Made by a program: the position numbers and the translations under genes. 64,000 nt of DNA from Proteus penneri (GTDB lineage Bacteria > Pseudomonadota > Gammaproteobacteria > Enterobacterales > Enterobacteriaceae). Where the stretch lies: assembly GCF_003144535.1 (NCBI RefSeq), contig NZ_PHFJ01000003.1, forward strand, positions 186,001 through 250,000, given 5' to 3'. The notes below the pieces were generated by a model, which saw only the letters and a program-made list of their open reading frames with translations, was not told the origin of the DNA and ran no database searches. Positions 44,235 to 52,451 of the stretch are shown piece after piece (the stretch's first letter is position 1; each line of letters opens with the position of its first letter).

Positions 44235-45052
44235 ACACTCACCTGTTTATTCAGCATCACCATACGGATCAATTCATCCGTTTTACTTTCAAAGAAATGG
44301 GGTTGAGTTTCACGAGGATTATTAGGGCTGGTCATGTTCTTCCCAAACTGACAACCTCGAGCAGTCACAGACCAGAACTCTTTCACTTTGTTTGCGGTTT
44401 TCGTACTTGGACGAGATAAACGTTCAACAATGCCAAGATCGGCTAATCGTTTATAAGCTTGTTGCGCTGAAATAGGTAATTGGTGTTTTCTAATCAGTGT
44501 TGATAAAGCTACTGTTGGACGACTTGAACCATCCATTGAACCAATTGGTGCATCAATCGCATACACAGGGGCTAATTCGGGTAAGCCTGCCATGACTTGT
44601 AATTTTTGATACGCCCCTAATTTTGAAGAGTTTGAGAAATTCAGGCTCTTGGCCATCGATTCAAGCAATATGACTCCAGCTTGAACTTTATCGGCTAACT
44701 TTTCGTCGTGTTGCTGTGTTATCAATGCATCAAAAGTACGGATCACTTTTAAATGAAATGAAGGACTTATCCACATTGCATAGGCATACACTAATTCTTT
44801 GCAAACATACGTTCCTTGGTTAAGCCCACCAACAATGGTCACAATGGGAACCGCTCCTGTGATCTCAGGAGCGGTTGAAATTTCATCAACCAACTCTTTA
44901 GTTTGAGTCAAAGCACTCCAATTCGACGGTTGATGCCGTTTTTCACCACCTGAGACTCGATGAAGGTCATTTAAACAATAACGCCCTGCGGTATCTCGAC
45001 GAATTTGAACACCATCAATAACAATTAGTCCATTCATGTTATTTTTCTCCAC
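44231..45052 (-). CDS. KilA-N domain protein
   Basis: A 273-residue protein. The N-terminal 110 residues are a KilA-N DNA-binding domain (VIDGVQIRRDTAGRYCLNDL, THVC-like TYVCKELVYAYAMWISPSFH, LKVIRTFDAL). The C-terminal part has a wHTH-like STLIRKHQLPISAQQAYKRL. It may be an antirepressor-like regulator. It follows the replication gene by 6 bases. Confidence 0.8.
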   Translation of the reverse strand: MEKNNMNGLIVIDGVQIRRDTAGRYCLNDLHRVSGGEKRHQPSNWSALTQTKELVDEISTAPEITGAVPIVTIVGGLNQGTYVCKELVYAYAMWISPSFHLKVIRTFDALITQQHDEKLADKVQAGVILLESMAKSLNFSNSSKLGAYQKLQVMAGLPELAPVYAIDAPIGSMDGSSRPTVALSTLIRKHQLPISAQQAYKRLADLGIVERLSRPSTKTANKVKEFWSVTARGCQFGKNMTSPNNPRETQPHFFESKTDELIRMVMLNKQVSV

Positions 45053-45058
45053 TCTCGT

Positions 45059-46135
45059 TTATAGCAAAACTTCCTGAGCAACTTGTTCCGCGACTTGTTG
45101 CCAAATACCTCGCCACGCAGCTAAACCTGCAACCTCATTCATTCGGCCTAGACCATTTTTCTTTGCCTGAATAGCGGCTAATTCTTGGATTTTATTTTTA
45201 GGTTTCCAACCCGTACCCCAGATAAGCCGGAATGTTTCATCACGCTCTACGGAATCGATTGTGATTTTTTTCTTACCCGCCAAACGTAAGGTTAAATCAT
45301 CCCATTGAGCCCTGAGTGTACGAGGACACTGAACATTCTTTTTCCAAAAATCATCTTGCGTAATTCGTTTATAGAACTGGCAAATTTCTTTGTGAGTATG
45401 CCCATCAATCGTTGTCATTAAGCGAATATCATTAGCCCAATCAGTGAAATTTGGCTCTTTAGGCGTTTTTAATCCCATCTCTTGAAACACTTCGCATTTA
45501 CGACTGAATAGCCATTTAGCGCACTTCAAATCGTCAGCGGAGCCCCATTTTTGAAAGTTGGCGCTGTAAATCACAGCTTCAGGATAACGAGTTAAAAAAT
45601 CATTTTTGGGCTGGTCGCTGGATTCGCCAGAATTCTGCGACGAAGAATGGTTTATTGATGGATCATATTTTGAAGTTACTGATGGATCGCCCTCAGGAGC
45701 TGGCGGTTCAAAATCCCTATTTTTGCTCGATTTTGAGGGAACAGAATTTGATGCAACAAATTTTGATGGGTCAACTCCTGATGCGTCAAATTTTGACACG
45801 TCAGATTTTGTTGGTTGAGAAAGCGCTTTCTTTGCTGATTGGTATAGTTTCTCTACATTCAGCTGATAGATATTGCTTGCGTTGCGATTGCCTTTTCTAC
45901 GCTTTTCACTGGTTAACCACCCTTCTTTTTCCAACTGTTTTATTGCCGTGCGCACCGTGCTTTCACCCGCACCAATTTGACGTGCAATCGTCACAACCGA
46001 AGGCCAACAAATACCTTCATCATTAGAAAAATCAGCTAATCTTGCCATGATAGCGACTGATGTGAGTTTTAAACCTGCATGGGCGCAACCATCCCAAACA
46101 TAACTAGATAATTTAACACTCATAAGAGGCCTCAC
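45059..46135 (-). CDS. Phage replication protein with N-terminal HTH
   Basis: A 358-residue protein in the lambda O position. The first 100 residues carry a winged helix (LTSVAIMARLADFSNDEGIC, VVTIARQIGAGESTVRTAIK, QLEKEGWLT). A Ser/Pro-rich linker follows (about 120-180), where origin iterons lie in lambda. Acidic repeats of KFDASGVDPSKFVASNS type are seen there, and the DNA at 45700-45810 contains short repeats (AAATTTTGATG-like) that may be the origin. Confidence 0.75.
   Translation of the reverse strand: MRPLMSVKLSSYVWDGCAHAGLKLTSVAIMARLADFSNDEGICWPSVVTIARQIGAGESTVRTAIKQLEKEGWLTSEKRRKGNRNASNIYQLNVEKLYQSAKKALSQPTKSDVSKFDASGVDPSKFVASNSVPSKSSKNRDFEPPAPEGDPSVTSKYDPSINHSSSQNSGESSDQPKNDFLTRYPEAVIYSANFQKWGSADDLKCAKWLFSRKCEVFQEMGLKTPKEPNFTDWANDIRLMTTIDGHTHKEICQFYKRITQDDFWKKNVQCPRTLRAQWDDLTLRLAGKKKITIDSVERDETFRLIWGTGWKPKNKIQELAAIQAKKNGLGRMNEVAGLAAWRGIWQQVAEQVAQEVLL
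45700..45810. repeat. Repeats inside the replication gene, possible origin
   Basis: Several similar units of the form ATTTTGA(t/c)G/CA(a/c)G occur here (for example AAATTTTGATGGGTCAAC and AAATTTTGACACGTCAGA). In lambdoid phages the origin lies inside the O-type gene as iterons. Support is by position and repeat character only. Confidence 0.4.
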
Positions 46136-46326
46136 TTAACTCGGGTATATCTCTCTTTAAATCTTTGAACCGGCTCGCATTGTTCGTATTCACAACCATC
46201 AATCATAAAAATAACGCGCTGTTTTTCTCGATCATAACGGATGACATGAACAAGGAGCCCTCGAGGGTTTCTGTAATAGCGATCAAGACGATTGGGATCT
46301 TCATTTCGCATTGCATTTTCCTCCAC
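46132..46326 (-). CDS. DUF4222 family phage protein
   Basis: A 64-residue protein (RYYRNPRGLLVHVIRYDREK, VIFMIDGCEYEQCEPVQRF) of the small DUF4222 family common upstream of phage replication genes. Function unknown. Overlaps the replication gene by 4 bases. Confidence 0.75.
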   Translation of the reverse strand: MEENAMRNEDPNRLDRYYRNPRGLLVHVIRYDREKQRVIFMIDGCEYEQCEPVQRFKERYTRVK

Positions 46327-46510
46327 TCAAGAAATAGAAATCAGCCCATGACTTTTTCAGTGTCCTCTTATCTACCAAATCGATATTTTTTCGGTAGTTA
46401 TGTGATCGATTGTCACTCGGTATGCTTTCTACATAGCGAAATGTTCCCTCTTTAGTTAAGGGTAAACAGCGAAATTGCTTTTTAGGTATTAAATGCGCTA
46501 ATCTACTCAT
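46301..46510 (-). CDS. Hypothetical early phage protein
   Basis: A 69-residue basic protein, MSRLAHLIPKKQFRCLPLTK..., ending WADFYFLSGGKCNAK. No family recognised. It overlaps the DUF4222 gene by 26 bases in the early operon. Confidence 0.5.
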   Translation of the reverse strand: MSRLAHLIPKKQFRCLPLTKEGTFRYVESIPSDNRSHNYRKNIDLVDKRTLKKSWADFYFLSGGKCNAK

Positions 46511-46572
46511 GCTTATTTCTCTTCACATCATTGAAATTGGCAATCGAAGCCAGAGGCCGTATACCTTTGGCT

Positions 46573-47049
46573 TCACCCTTTCTTAGTCGCTTCCTGTTTT
46601 TCACCGTATAACACTTTCAGTGAATCCAAGAACCCAATTGCATACGCAAAAACTTTCCCTGCTTTTCGATAAATACGCCCTATTTCTTCATCCGTTAAAA
46701 CACCATCAACAAGGCTTTCTTGAATTAAAACGGCGAGTGAACCTTGCATAGCAGCCAATGTCATTCGCATATCAAATAGCTCTACTTGATCTATCTTTTC
46801 TGCTTCTATTTTTGGTAATGCACTCATGCCATGACGTTCTAGGTGATATTCCACCAGCAACTTAGTGCCCGAAATGTCTTCCATAGCTTCTTGTTCATCA
46901 ATATCAAAGAAACGACAGCCATTTTTTTCATATAACTTGTTATTAAACGTATCGAGTGACATGCCTAAAGCCCCTGCCATAGCAGAACGTCCACCCGGCA
47001 GTGCTTTGCACATTTCTTTAATAACTTCTTTAATTGAATGTTTGCTCAT
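46573..47049 (-). CDS. CII/YmfL-type regulatory protein
   Basis: A 158-residue protein with an N-terminal HTH (LPGGRSAMAGALGMSLDTFN, NKLYEKNGCRFFDIDE). This is the YmfL family found in the CII position in e14-like prophages. It likely activates or times lysogeny genes. Confidence 0.8.
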   Translation of the reverse strand: MSKHSIKEVIKEMCKALPGGRSAMAGALGMSLDTFNNKLYEKNGCRFFDIDEQEAMEDISGTKLLVEYHLERHGMSALPKIEAEKIDQVELFDMRMTLAAMQGSLAVLIQESLVDGVLTDEEIGRIYRKAGKVFAYAIGFLDSLKVLYGEKQEATKKG

Positions 47050-47086
47050 ATCTACCTGCTCTATCTTTTATTGGTAGTTAATTGCC

Positions 47087-47305
47087 TTATGCTGTTTTGG
47101 TATTTTTTCTATAAAGTTCAGGGTTATATTTAAGTTTTCCCTCAGTTAGTAAGTCAGCTTCAATTGCTCGATTTTTAGGTATTAATTGACCTGGTCTTTT
47201 CTTCCATTGATAAAAGGCTTCTGGCGTAATTTTAAAAAAACTAGCGACTTTGCTAGCATCACCAAAGTAAACTTCAACTTCATTAGTTGTCATAAGCACC
47301 TCCAA
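47087..47305 (-). CDS. cro: Cro-like repressor
   Basis: A 72-residue protein with an HTH (KVASFFKITPEAFYQWKKRP) typical of Cro/YdaS-type regulators, divergent from CI. It opens the early rightward-equivalent operon (minus strand). The operator region 47302-47371 lies between the two. Confidence 0.8.
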   Translation of the reverse strand: MEVLMTTNEVEVYFGDASKVASFFKITPEAFYQWKKRPGQLIPKNRAIEADLLTEGKLKYNPELYRKNTKTA

Positions 47306-47371
47306 TATAAGTTTTATTAGATATTAAAATATAAGTTTTCTTTTATCAATAAAAACTAAGATAACTTAGTT
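47304..47371. promoter_or_regulatory. Immunity operator region between cro and cI
   Basis: AACTAAG-ATAA-CTTAGTT at 47354-47371 is a perfect 18-bp palindrome. AATATAAGTTTTATTAGAT at 47304-47322 recurs exactly at 48070-48088, downstream of cI ahead of the integration operon; a partial third copy (AAATATAAGTTTTC) is at 47327-47340. These are the expected OR- and OL-like sites. Confidence 0.7.
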
Positions 47372-47387
47372 AAAAACTAACCTCGGA

Positions 47388-48026
47388 ATGAAAATGGATA
47401 CTGTTGGAAGCAGAATAAAAAAGCTTCGTAAGACAACCAAGACGACACAAAATGAACTAGGGAAATACTGTGGCGTATCGGGTGTTGCGGTTGGCTATTG
47501 GGAAAAAGATCTTAATTTGCCAAATGGTGATGCTCTAATAAAGCTTGCTCAATTTTTTAATACAACTGAGTCTTACATCCTTTACGGCATATCATCGAAG
47601 GAAAATATTTCTGTGATTACAACAATGAGAAAACTTCCCGTTTTGTCATATGTACAAGCAGATAAATTCACTGAATACCTAGCAACAGAGATTTATGATG
47701 AAACGTTGGAATATCTAGAAACTTCTTTAAAGGTATCACCTTCAAGCTTTGCCCTTACAGTAAGAGGTGATTCGATGACTAATCCCTCGGGTATGCCTTC
47801 TATTCCAGAAGGTGCAAAAGTTATTGTTGATCCCGCAGCAGAGGTAATTAGTGGCAAAATTGTAGTCGCTCGCCTTACAGGAAGTGACGAGGTAACAATT
47901 AAAAAATTAATTATTGATGGCCCTAATAAATACCTATCTCCACTCAATCCCCGCTATCCAAACATCCCGATCAATGGCAATTGTGAAATTGTTGGTGTTG
48001 TAAAGGGTGTTCAGTACGAATTGTAA
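47388..48026 (+). CDS. cI: CI-like repressor with S24 peptidase domain
   Basis: A 212-residue repressor. HTH at about 20-45 (TQNELGKYCGVSGVAVGYWE) and an S24 LexA-like domain with Ser129 (RGDSMTNPSG) and Lys157 (GKIVVARL). The scissile region reads VLSYVQADKF, so the usual Ala-Gly is Ala91-Asp92. RecA-driven self-cleavage may therefore be impaired. It keeps prophage A silent by binding the operators on both sides. Confidence 0.9.
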   Translation: MKMDTVGSRIKKLRKTTKTTQNELGKYCGVSGVAVGYWEKDLNLPNGDALIKLAQFFNTTESYILYGISSKENISVITTMRKLPVLSYVQADKFTEYLATEIYDETLEYLETSLKVSPSSFALTVRGDSMTNPSGMPSIPEGAKVIVDPAAEVISGKIVVARLTGSDEVTIKKLIIDGPNKYLSPLNPRYPNIPINGNCEIVGVVKGVQYEL

Positions 48027-48069
48027 TCTCACCATCACACAAATCTAAATTTACTTAGATTTGTGTTGA

Positions 48070-48120
48070 CATAAAATATAAGTTTTATTAGATTTAATTC
48101 TAACAAAACTTAGTATTAGA
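48070..48120. promoter_or_regulatory. Left operator region (OL-like)
   Basis: An exact 19-bp copy of the cro-side operator (48070-48088), followed by TAACAAAACTTAGTATTAGAT which resembles the inverted form. TTGACA at 48064 may be the -35 of the leftward-equivalent early promoter running toward xis and int. Confidence 0.65.
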
Positions 48121-48304
48121 TGAAGAGTCTTTCCCACTTCATAGAAAACAGCAGAAACCGCCACAACTTGAGGTAAGCAATAATCAAGTTCAATAATTGA
48201 AACATAAAAAATAAGTCTTTATTTACCATTAACCAACATCAGGGAAATTTAATCTCGATTAATTCGAGAGGGATCTTTATTACTTAAATTATGTGGAGAG
48301 AATA

Positions 48305-48829
48305 ATGTCTTATATTGCAACAGCAACAAATAAGCACTTCTATTACCTCGATGTACGGATCGAGGATATAGATATTCAAGACATTGCGACGGGTTTAGCT
48401 AATGAATGTCGCTTTAATGGGCAGATTGATAATTTCTATTCTGTTGCTCAACACTCGGTATATGTCAGCTATTTAGTTGCTCCTGAATATGCTTTAGAAG
48501 CCTTACTTCATGATGCCAGTGAGGCCTATGTAAAAGATCTGCCATCACCGCTTAAAAAGCTATTACCTGAATATAAGGAGATAGAAAAAAGAATTGATAC
48601 TGTTATTCGTCAAAAATATAACTTGCCACCCGTTATATCGGACGCTGTGCATTTAGCCGACTTAATGATGTTAGCAACTGAAAAACGAGATTTAGAAATT
48701 GATGTGGGTAGCAATTGGCTAATGCTTGAAAGTATTCCTACGAGTGATTTTATTGTTAATCCATTAACCCCACTACAAGCCAAAGTTTTATTTTTACGTA
48801 GATTTAATGAATTAAATAAAAGGAGCTAA
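48305..48829 (+). CDS. YfbR-like HD hydrolase
   Basis: A 174-residue HD-domain protein: AQHSVYVSYLV (metal His), EALLHDASEAYVKDLPSPLK (HD) and HLADLMMLATEKRDL. YfbR-type enzymes are 5'-deoxynucleotidases; phage homologues may tune nucleotide pools. I use the ATG at 48305 with GGAGAG just before it, not the GTG at 48293. A 5'- and 3'-truncated copy is at 8701-9020. Confidence 0.85.
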   Translation: MSYIATATNKHFYYLDVRIEDIDIQDIATGLANECRFNGQIDNFYSVAQHSVYVSYLVAPEYALEALLHDASEAYVKDLPSPLKKLLPEYKEIEKRIDTVIRQKYNLPPVISDAVHLADLMMLATEKRDLEIDVGSNWLMLESIPTSDFIVNPLTPLQAKVLFLRRFNELNKRS

Positions 48830-48914
48830 ATAAACAGTTCTAAAAAGTTTAAATAAATACCACCAGCATTATTAACGTCTATTTAAACTGTATACGGCAG
48901 TATGGAGAGAAAAC

Positions 48915-49166
48915 ATGTCAAGAATGGTGACTCTTGAAGCGTGGGCAAGGTTGGAATTTGGAGATGCTTCTCCTTGCATGACGGTATTACAAAAATACGC
49001 AAAGAATAACCTTATTGCACCACCTGCAATGAAAGTTGGCCGCAAGTGGATGGTTGATAGAGAAGCTCGTTATGTGGGTTATCTATCTCTCCCTCAAATT
49101 CCTACTAAATCAACGGAACGACTTAAGAGGATAATTACAGATGGCTGCCCGACCACGAACCCATAA
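48915..49166 (+). CDS. xis: Excisionase
   Basis: An 83-residue protein with the Xis signature: MVTLEAWARLEFGDASPCMT, then KVGRKWMVDREARYVG. It binds the att arms and directs excision. It overlaps integrase by 26 bases. Confidence 0.85.
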   Translation: MSRMVTLEAWARLEFGDASPCMTVLQKYAKNNLIAPPAMKVGRKWMVDREARYVGYLSLPQIPTKSTERLKRIITDGCPTTNP

Positions 49167-50274
49167 AATTATTATCCCTAATCTATATCGAAAGCTAGAT
49201 AAACGTAACGGCAAGATTTATTGGCAATATAAACATCCCATCACCGGTAAATTTCATAGCTTAGGCACCGACGAGCAAGAAGCGAGAGAAACCGCCATTC
49301 AAGCCAATACAATTATTGCTGAACAACATACTCGACAGTTATTAAGTATTAATGAACGGTTATCAAAAATTAAGACAAATAAGTCTGAAATATCTGTCGA
49401 TATATGGATGGATAAATATTTAGATATTCAAAAAGAAAGATTAGATATCGGTGAATTAAAAATTAATTCTTATCGACAAAAGATGAAACCTATTAATTTA
49501 TTCCGTCAGTATTGTGGTACGAAAATATTAAAAGAGATAACCGCTTTAGATATTGCTGAAATAATAGATTCCATCAAAGTATTAGGACATTCAAGAATGG
49601 CTCAGGTCGTTCGCATGGTGCTTATTGATGTATTTAAAGAAGCTCAACATGCTGGCTATGTTCCGCCTGGTTACAATCCCGCGAAAGCAACTAAACAACC
49701 ACGGAACAGGGTGAAAAGAGAACGCATGACATTGGAAGAATGGCGCACTATTTATCAGCAAGCTAAAAATCACCCTCCTTATTTGCAATGTGGCATGTTG
49801 CTGGCTTTAACCACAGGTCAGCGGATCGGTGATATCTGTAAAATGAAATTCTCTGATATTTGGGATGACATGCTACATATACAGCAAGAGAAAACGGGGA
49901 GTAAGTTAGCCATCCCTCTCTCGCTAAAATGTGAAGCTATCAATCTCTCCTTAAGGGATGTCGTTGCTCAATGTCGTGACGCGGTTGTAAGTAAATATCT
50001 CGTGCATTATCGGCATACCACCGCACAAGCGAAACGAGGTGAACAAGTCACACCAAATACATTAACCACAACGTTTAAAAAAGCACGAGATAAATGTGGG
50101 TTAACTTGGGAAAAAGGTACTGCACCTACTTTCCATGAACAACGTTCTTTATCCGAGCGACTTTATCGAGAACAAGGAATTAATACACAAAAATTATTGG
50201 GGCATAAAACACAAAATATGACTGATAAATACCACGATGATAGAGGCAAAGAATGGCAAAGTATTGCTGTTTAA
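49141..50274 (+). CDS. int: Tyrosine integrase, prophage A
   Basis: A 377-residue integrase. N-terminal arm-binding domain (KLDKRNGKIYWQYKHPITGK), core-binding domain, and catalytic residues Arg in TTGQRIGDICKMK, HEQRS (His-x-x-Arg), LLGH and the nucleophile Tyr in NMTDKYHDDRG. It lies next to the icd att segment. Fragments of near-identical integrases are at 2093-2344 and 9021-9409. Confidence 0.95.
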   Translation: MAARPRTHKIIIPNLYRKLDKRNGKIYWQYKHPITGKFHSLGTDEQEARETAIQANTIIAEQHTRQLLSINERLSKIKTNKSEISVDIWMDKYLDIQKERLDIGELKINSYRQKMKPINLFRQYCGTKILKEITALDIAEIIDSIKVLGHSRMAQVVRMVLIDVFKEAQHAGYVPPGYNPAKATKQPRNRVKRERMTLEEWRTIYQQAKNHPPYLQCGMLLALTTGQRIGDICKMKFSDIWDDMLHIQQEKTGSKLAIPLSLKCEAINLSLRDVVAQCRDAVVSKYLVHYRHTTAQAKRGEQVTPNTLTTTFKKARDKCGLTWEKGTAPTFHEQRSLSERLYREQGINTQKLLGHKTQNMTDKYHDDRGKEWQSIAV

Positions 50275-50282
50275 TTGAACAG

Positions 50283-50325
50283 TTTTGGGGAAGAGTTTTG
50301 GGGATATTTTGGGGATATTTTGGGG
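50283..50325. repeat. Four TTTTGGGG repeats beside att, prophage A
   Basis: TTTTGGGG starts at 50283, 50296, 50307 and 50318 (spacing 13, 11, 11). The copy at 9418-9450 has three. They fit arm-type integrase sites spaced about one helical turn. Four G-tracts with loops of 9, 7 and 7 nt could also fold as a G-quadruplex. Confidence 0.55.
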
Positions 50326-50349
50326 AAGAATTTTATAGTACAAAAAATA

Positions 50350-50373
50350 AACGGGAACTAATAAGCTCCCGTT
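50350..50373. terminator. Hairpin between integrase and icd tail, prophage A
   Basis: AACGGGA / TCCCGTT stem, as at 9474-9497. Confidence 0.7.
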
Positions 50374-50394
50374 AACTATTTATCAAATCAACAA

Positions 50395-50557
50395 TTACAT
50401 ATGTTTGATAATCGCGTCACCAAACTCGCTACATTTCAGTAATTTAGCGCCTTCTAACTGACGTTCGAAATCATAAGTTACAGTCTTAGCAGCAATCGCA
50501 CCTTCCATACCTTTAATGATTAAGTCAGCCGCTTCTGTCCAACCCATGTGGCGTAGC
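50395..50557 (-). pseudogene. icd: Displaced icd 3' end, copy 2 (att site)
   Basis: Encodes the same last 53 residues of isocitrate dehydrogenase as 9519-9683 with a few silent changes, and again has no icd body upstream; the following sequence is the start of prophage B. In the e14 model this would be the replacement 3' end supplied by prophage A, later cut off from icd by insertion of B. Confidence 0.9.
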
Positions 50558-50723
50558 AGTAACACCTAAATTATCACTTACTTTATTAATTTGTAGGGTA
50601 TATTTCATTCATTACTTTCTTATTTTTAGTTTTGTAGGGTTAATTAAACAATTTATATTAATCATGCTTGTAACTTAACTTTGCTACCTTAAGTACAAAG
50701 TTAATTTGTAAAGGCTGAGTACA

Positions 50724-51080
50724 ATGAATAAAAAATATATTGAGGTTGCTAAGTTATTACACGCTATTTTTCAACAATATCATGAGCGGATGGATTTACC
50801 ATTTTTCTGTACTTATCCTCTAAATTGTTGCCAAGGTACTTCAATTATATTAGGACAACTTATCCTAGACTTACACCCAAATGCTAAAGTCACTATTGTT
50901 AAAGGTAGTTCTCGTAAAGATGATAATCATCATTACTGGCTTGAAGTTGATAAAAAGATTTTTGATTTAACTGTTGAGCAGTTTGTATCTTGGATGGATA
51001 AAAAATATCACTGCCTTTATTCGCCAATATATGGTGAAAAAAAGCACCTTTCCTTATTTAAGTTACGAATATTAGCTTGA
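50724..51080 (+). CDS. Putative transglutaminase-like protein
   Basis: A 118-residue protein. NCCQGTSIILGQLILDLHPN offers a catalytic Cys at a helix start, and HHYWLEVDKKIFDLTVEQF gives His and Asp in the spacing of the transglutaminase/papain-like fold (H-x-W-x-E-V ... D-x-T). It is the first gene of prophage B next to att, on the plus strand. Substrate unknown. Confidence 0.5.
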   Translation: MNKKYIEVAKLLHAIFQQYHERMDLPFFCTYPLNCCQGTSIILGQLILDLHPNAKVTIVKGSSRKDDNHHYWLEVDKKIFDLTVEQFVSWMDKKYHCLYSPIYGEKKHLSLFKLRILA

Positions 51081-51130
51081 ACATCTATATCGTAACGGAA
51101 AGGTGTTTTTCTTGGTATAACCTTTAATAC

Positions 51131-51149
51131 CCACCCGCATAGCGGGTGG
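51131..51149. terminator. Hairpin after the transglutaminase-like gene
   Basis: CCACCCGC-ATA-GCGGGTGG, an 8-bp GC-rich stem about 50 bases beyond the stop, followed by TTGTATATTTA. Confidence 0.6.
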
Positions 51150-51159
51150 TTGTATATTT

Positions 51160-51270
51160 AAGAGGCTGACGCGACTTAAACTGGCTAAAGCCGATAATTA
51201 TAAAGCGCTCGATGAGATTCATCGAGCGTTTATACCTGAAAAGTTGTCAACCTATATCAGGACTAGTCAA
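51160..51270 (+). pseudogene. Short unidentified coding relic
   Basis: An open stretch reading RLTRLKLAKADNYKALDEIH then RAFIPEKLSTYIR, with no start codon and higher GC than its surroundings. It looks like a fragment of a phage gene; the family is not recognised. Confidence 0.3.
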
Positions 51271-51273
51271 AGT

Positions 51274-51459
51274 TTAATCATTCTTCTCTTTATACATATC
51301 ATGATTTCTCTTTGGATTATAGCTCTCAGTTACAACTCTTGGCTCTGGTTCTTTTGGTCTAAAAAAAGCTGTATTATCTGTTGGCCTTTCCTCTGGTTGC
51401 GTATTGTTTTCTTCGTTTGATGGATTGCTATCTGTACTACGGCTCATATATTGCTCCAT
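51274..51459 (-). CDS. Hypothetical small polar protein
   Basis: A 61-residue Asn/Glu/Pro-rich protein (MEQYMSRSTDSNPSNEENNT...), probably disordered. It lies 63 bases downstream of the membrane protein gene on the same strand. No family recognised. Confidence 0.4.
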   Translation of the reverse strand: MEQYMSRSTDSNPSNEENNTQPEERPTDNTAFFRPKEPEPRVVTESYNPKRNHDMYKEKND

Positions 51460-51522
51460 ATGATTAATATTAATTACTATTTTCCCATTTTCTCAATTGA
51501 GAAAGATATTTAACCTTATTAT

Positions 51523-52233
51523 TTATTGTTTTTTCTCTATCTTTTGTACTCCTTTATTTTTTCCTGCTGTATATATAAAATCACTTAATACAGATTGATT
51601 TCTATATAAGAAATACTCAATATTATTTAAAGAAAAACTCAGACTGCTATCTTCTACTTGTAATTTTTTTCGAGGAGTAGAACCATCCAAATCCCATACA
51701 ACATAAATCATTGATGATATAAGTAAAAAAGCAAATGCAGCACCTAAAAATGTGAATGAGTTATTTATCAATAACATTTTTTTTTCATTAATAGCATTGT
51801 TTTTATCTATACACTCAGACATTTGTTTGCATAAATTTTTTTTCACTTCTAAGGATAAATCAGGTAGTACTATTTTTTCCTCACTATTTAAATTTTTTAA
51901 TTCTAGTTTTGCTATATATTGACTCATTCCTTCCCTATATTGAGTAAGACTTGAACATTCTGAGATCTTTAAATAATCATTTTTATTTTTTAAAACTTTG
52001 TATGTATAGTAAGCAGATGCAAGTATAGAAAGGAATGTGCATATTAAAGCCACAATACAGATAATTATGGGGATTTCGGTCTCATTATAATCCATTGATT
52101 TAAACATATAAAATATTGCAACAGAAAAGGCAGTGAATAATGTTACATTCACTTGAATACGTGAAATAACCCTATCTCTTTCTTCAAGTGATTTAAAATA
52201 AAGAGTTTCATACAAAGAATACAAACCATTCAT
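51523..52233 (-). CDS. Hypothetical membrane protein
   Basis: A 236-residue protein with membrane segments near 27-47 (VNVTLFTAFSVAIFYMFKS), 55-80 (IIICIVALICTFLSILASAY) and 155-178 (FTFLGAAFAFLLISSMIYVV), and a charged helix between. The N-terminal topology recalls SLATT-type effectors of defence systems, but I see no firm match. Confidence 0.45.
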   Translation of the reverse strand: MNGLYSLYETLYFKSLEERDRVISRIQVNVTLFTAFSVAIFYMFKSMDYNETEIPIIICIVALICTFLSILASAYYTYKVLKNKNDYLKISECSSLTQYREGMSQYIAKLELKNLNSEEKIVLPDLSLEVKKNLCKQMSECIDKNNAINEKKMLLINNSFTFLGAAFAFLLISSMIYVVWDLDGSTPRKKLQVEDSSLSFSLNNIEYFLYRNQSVLSDFIYTAGKNKGVQKIEKKQ

Positions 52234-52451
52234 CTCGATATCTCATGATTAATTATAGTTACATTAATATACCTTAAGTTTAATTAATAACCTAATTAAT
52301 GTAATGAATATTGTTTTTGCACTCTAAACTATACAATTTCCATTTCGTGTATTTGTGTTAACACCAAAACCTTTCCAGTCAATATGTCCACTTCCCCTAA
52401 AATAAGACAGCTATAATTAGATTTTCGGCTCTTTAATTTGCAGAAGTCATC

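Noticed and set aside
50283..50325. TTTTGGGG array as a CRISPR or telomere-like element
   Set aside because: Units are too short and lack spacers; location by att argues for recombinase sites.
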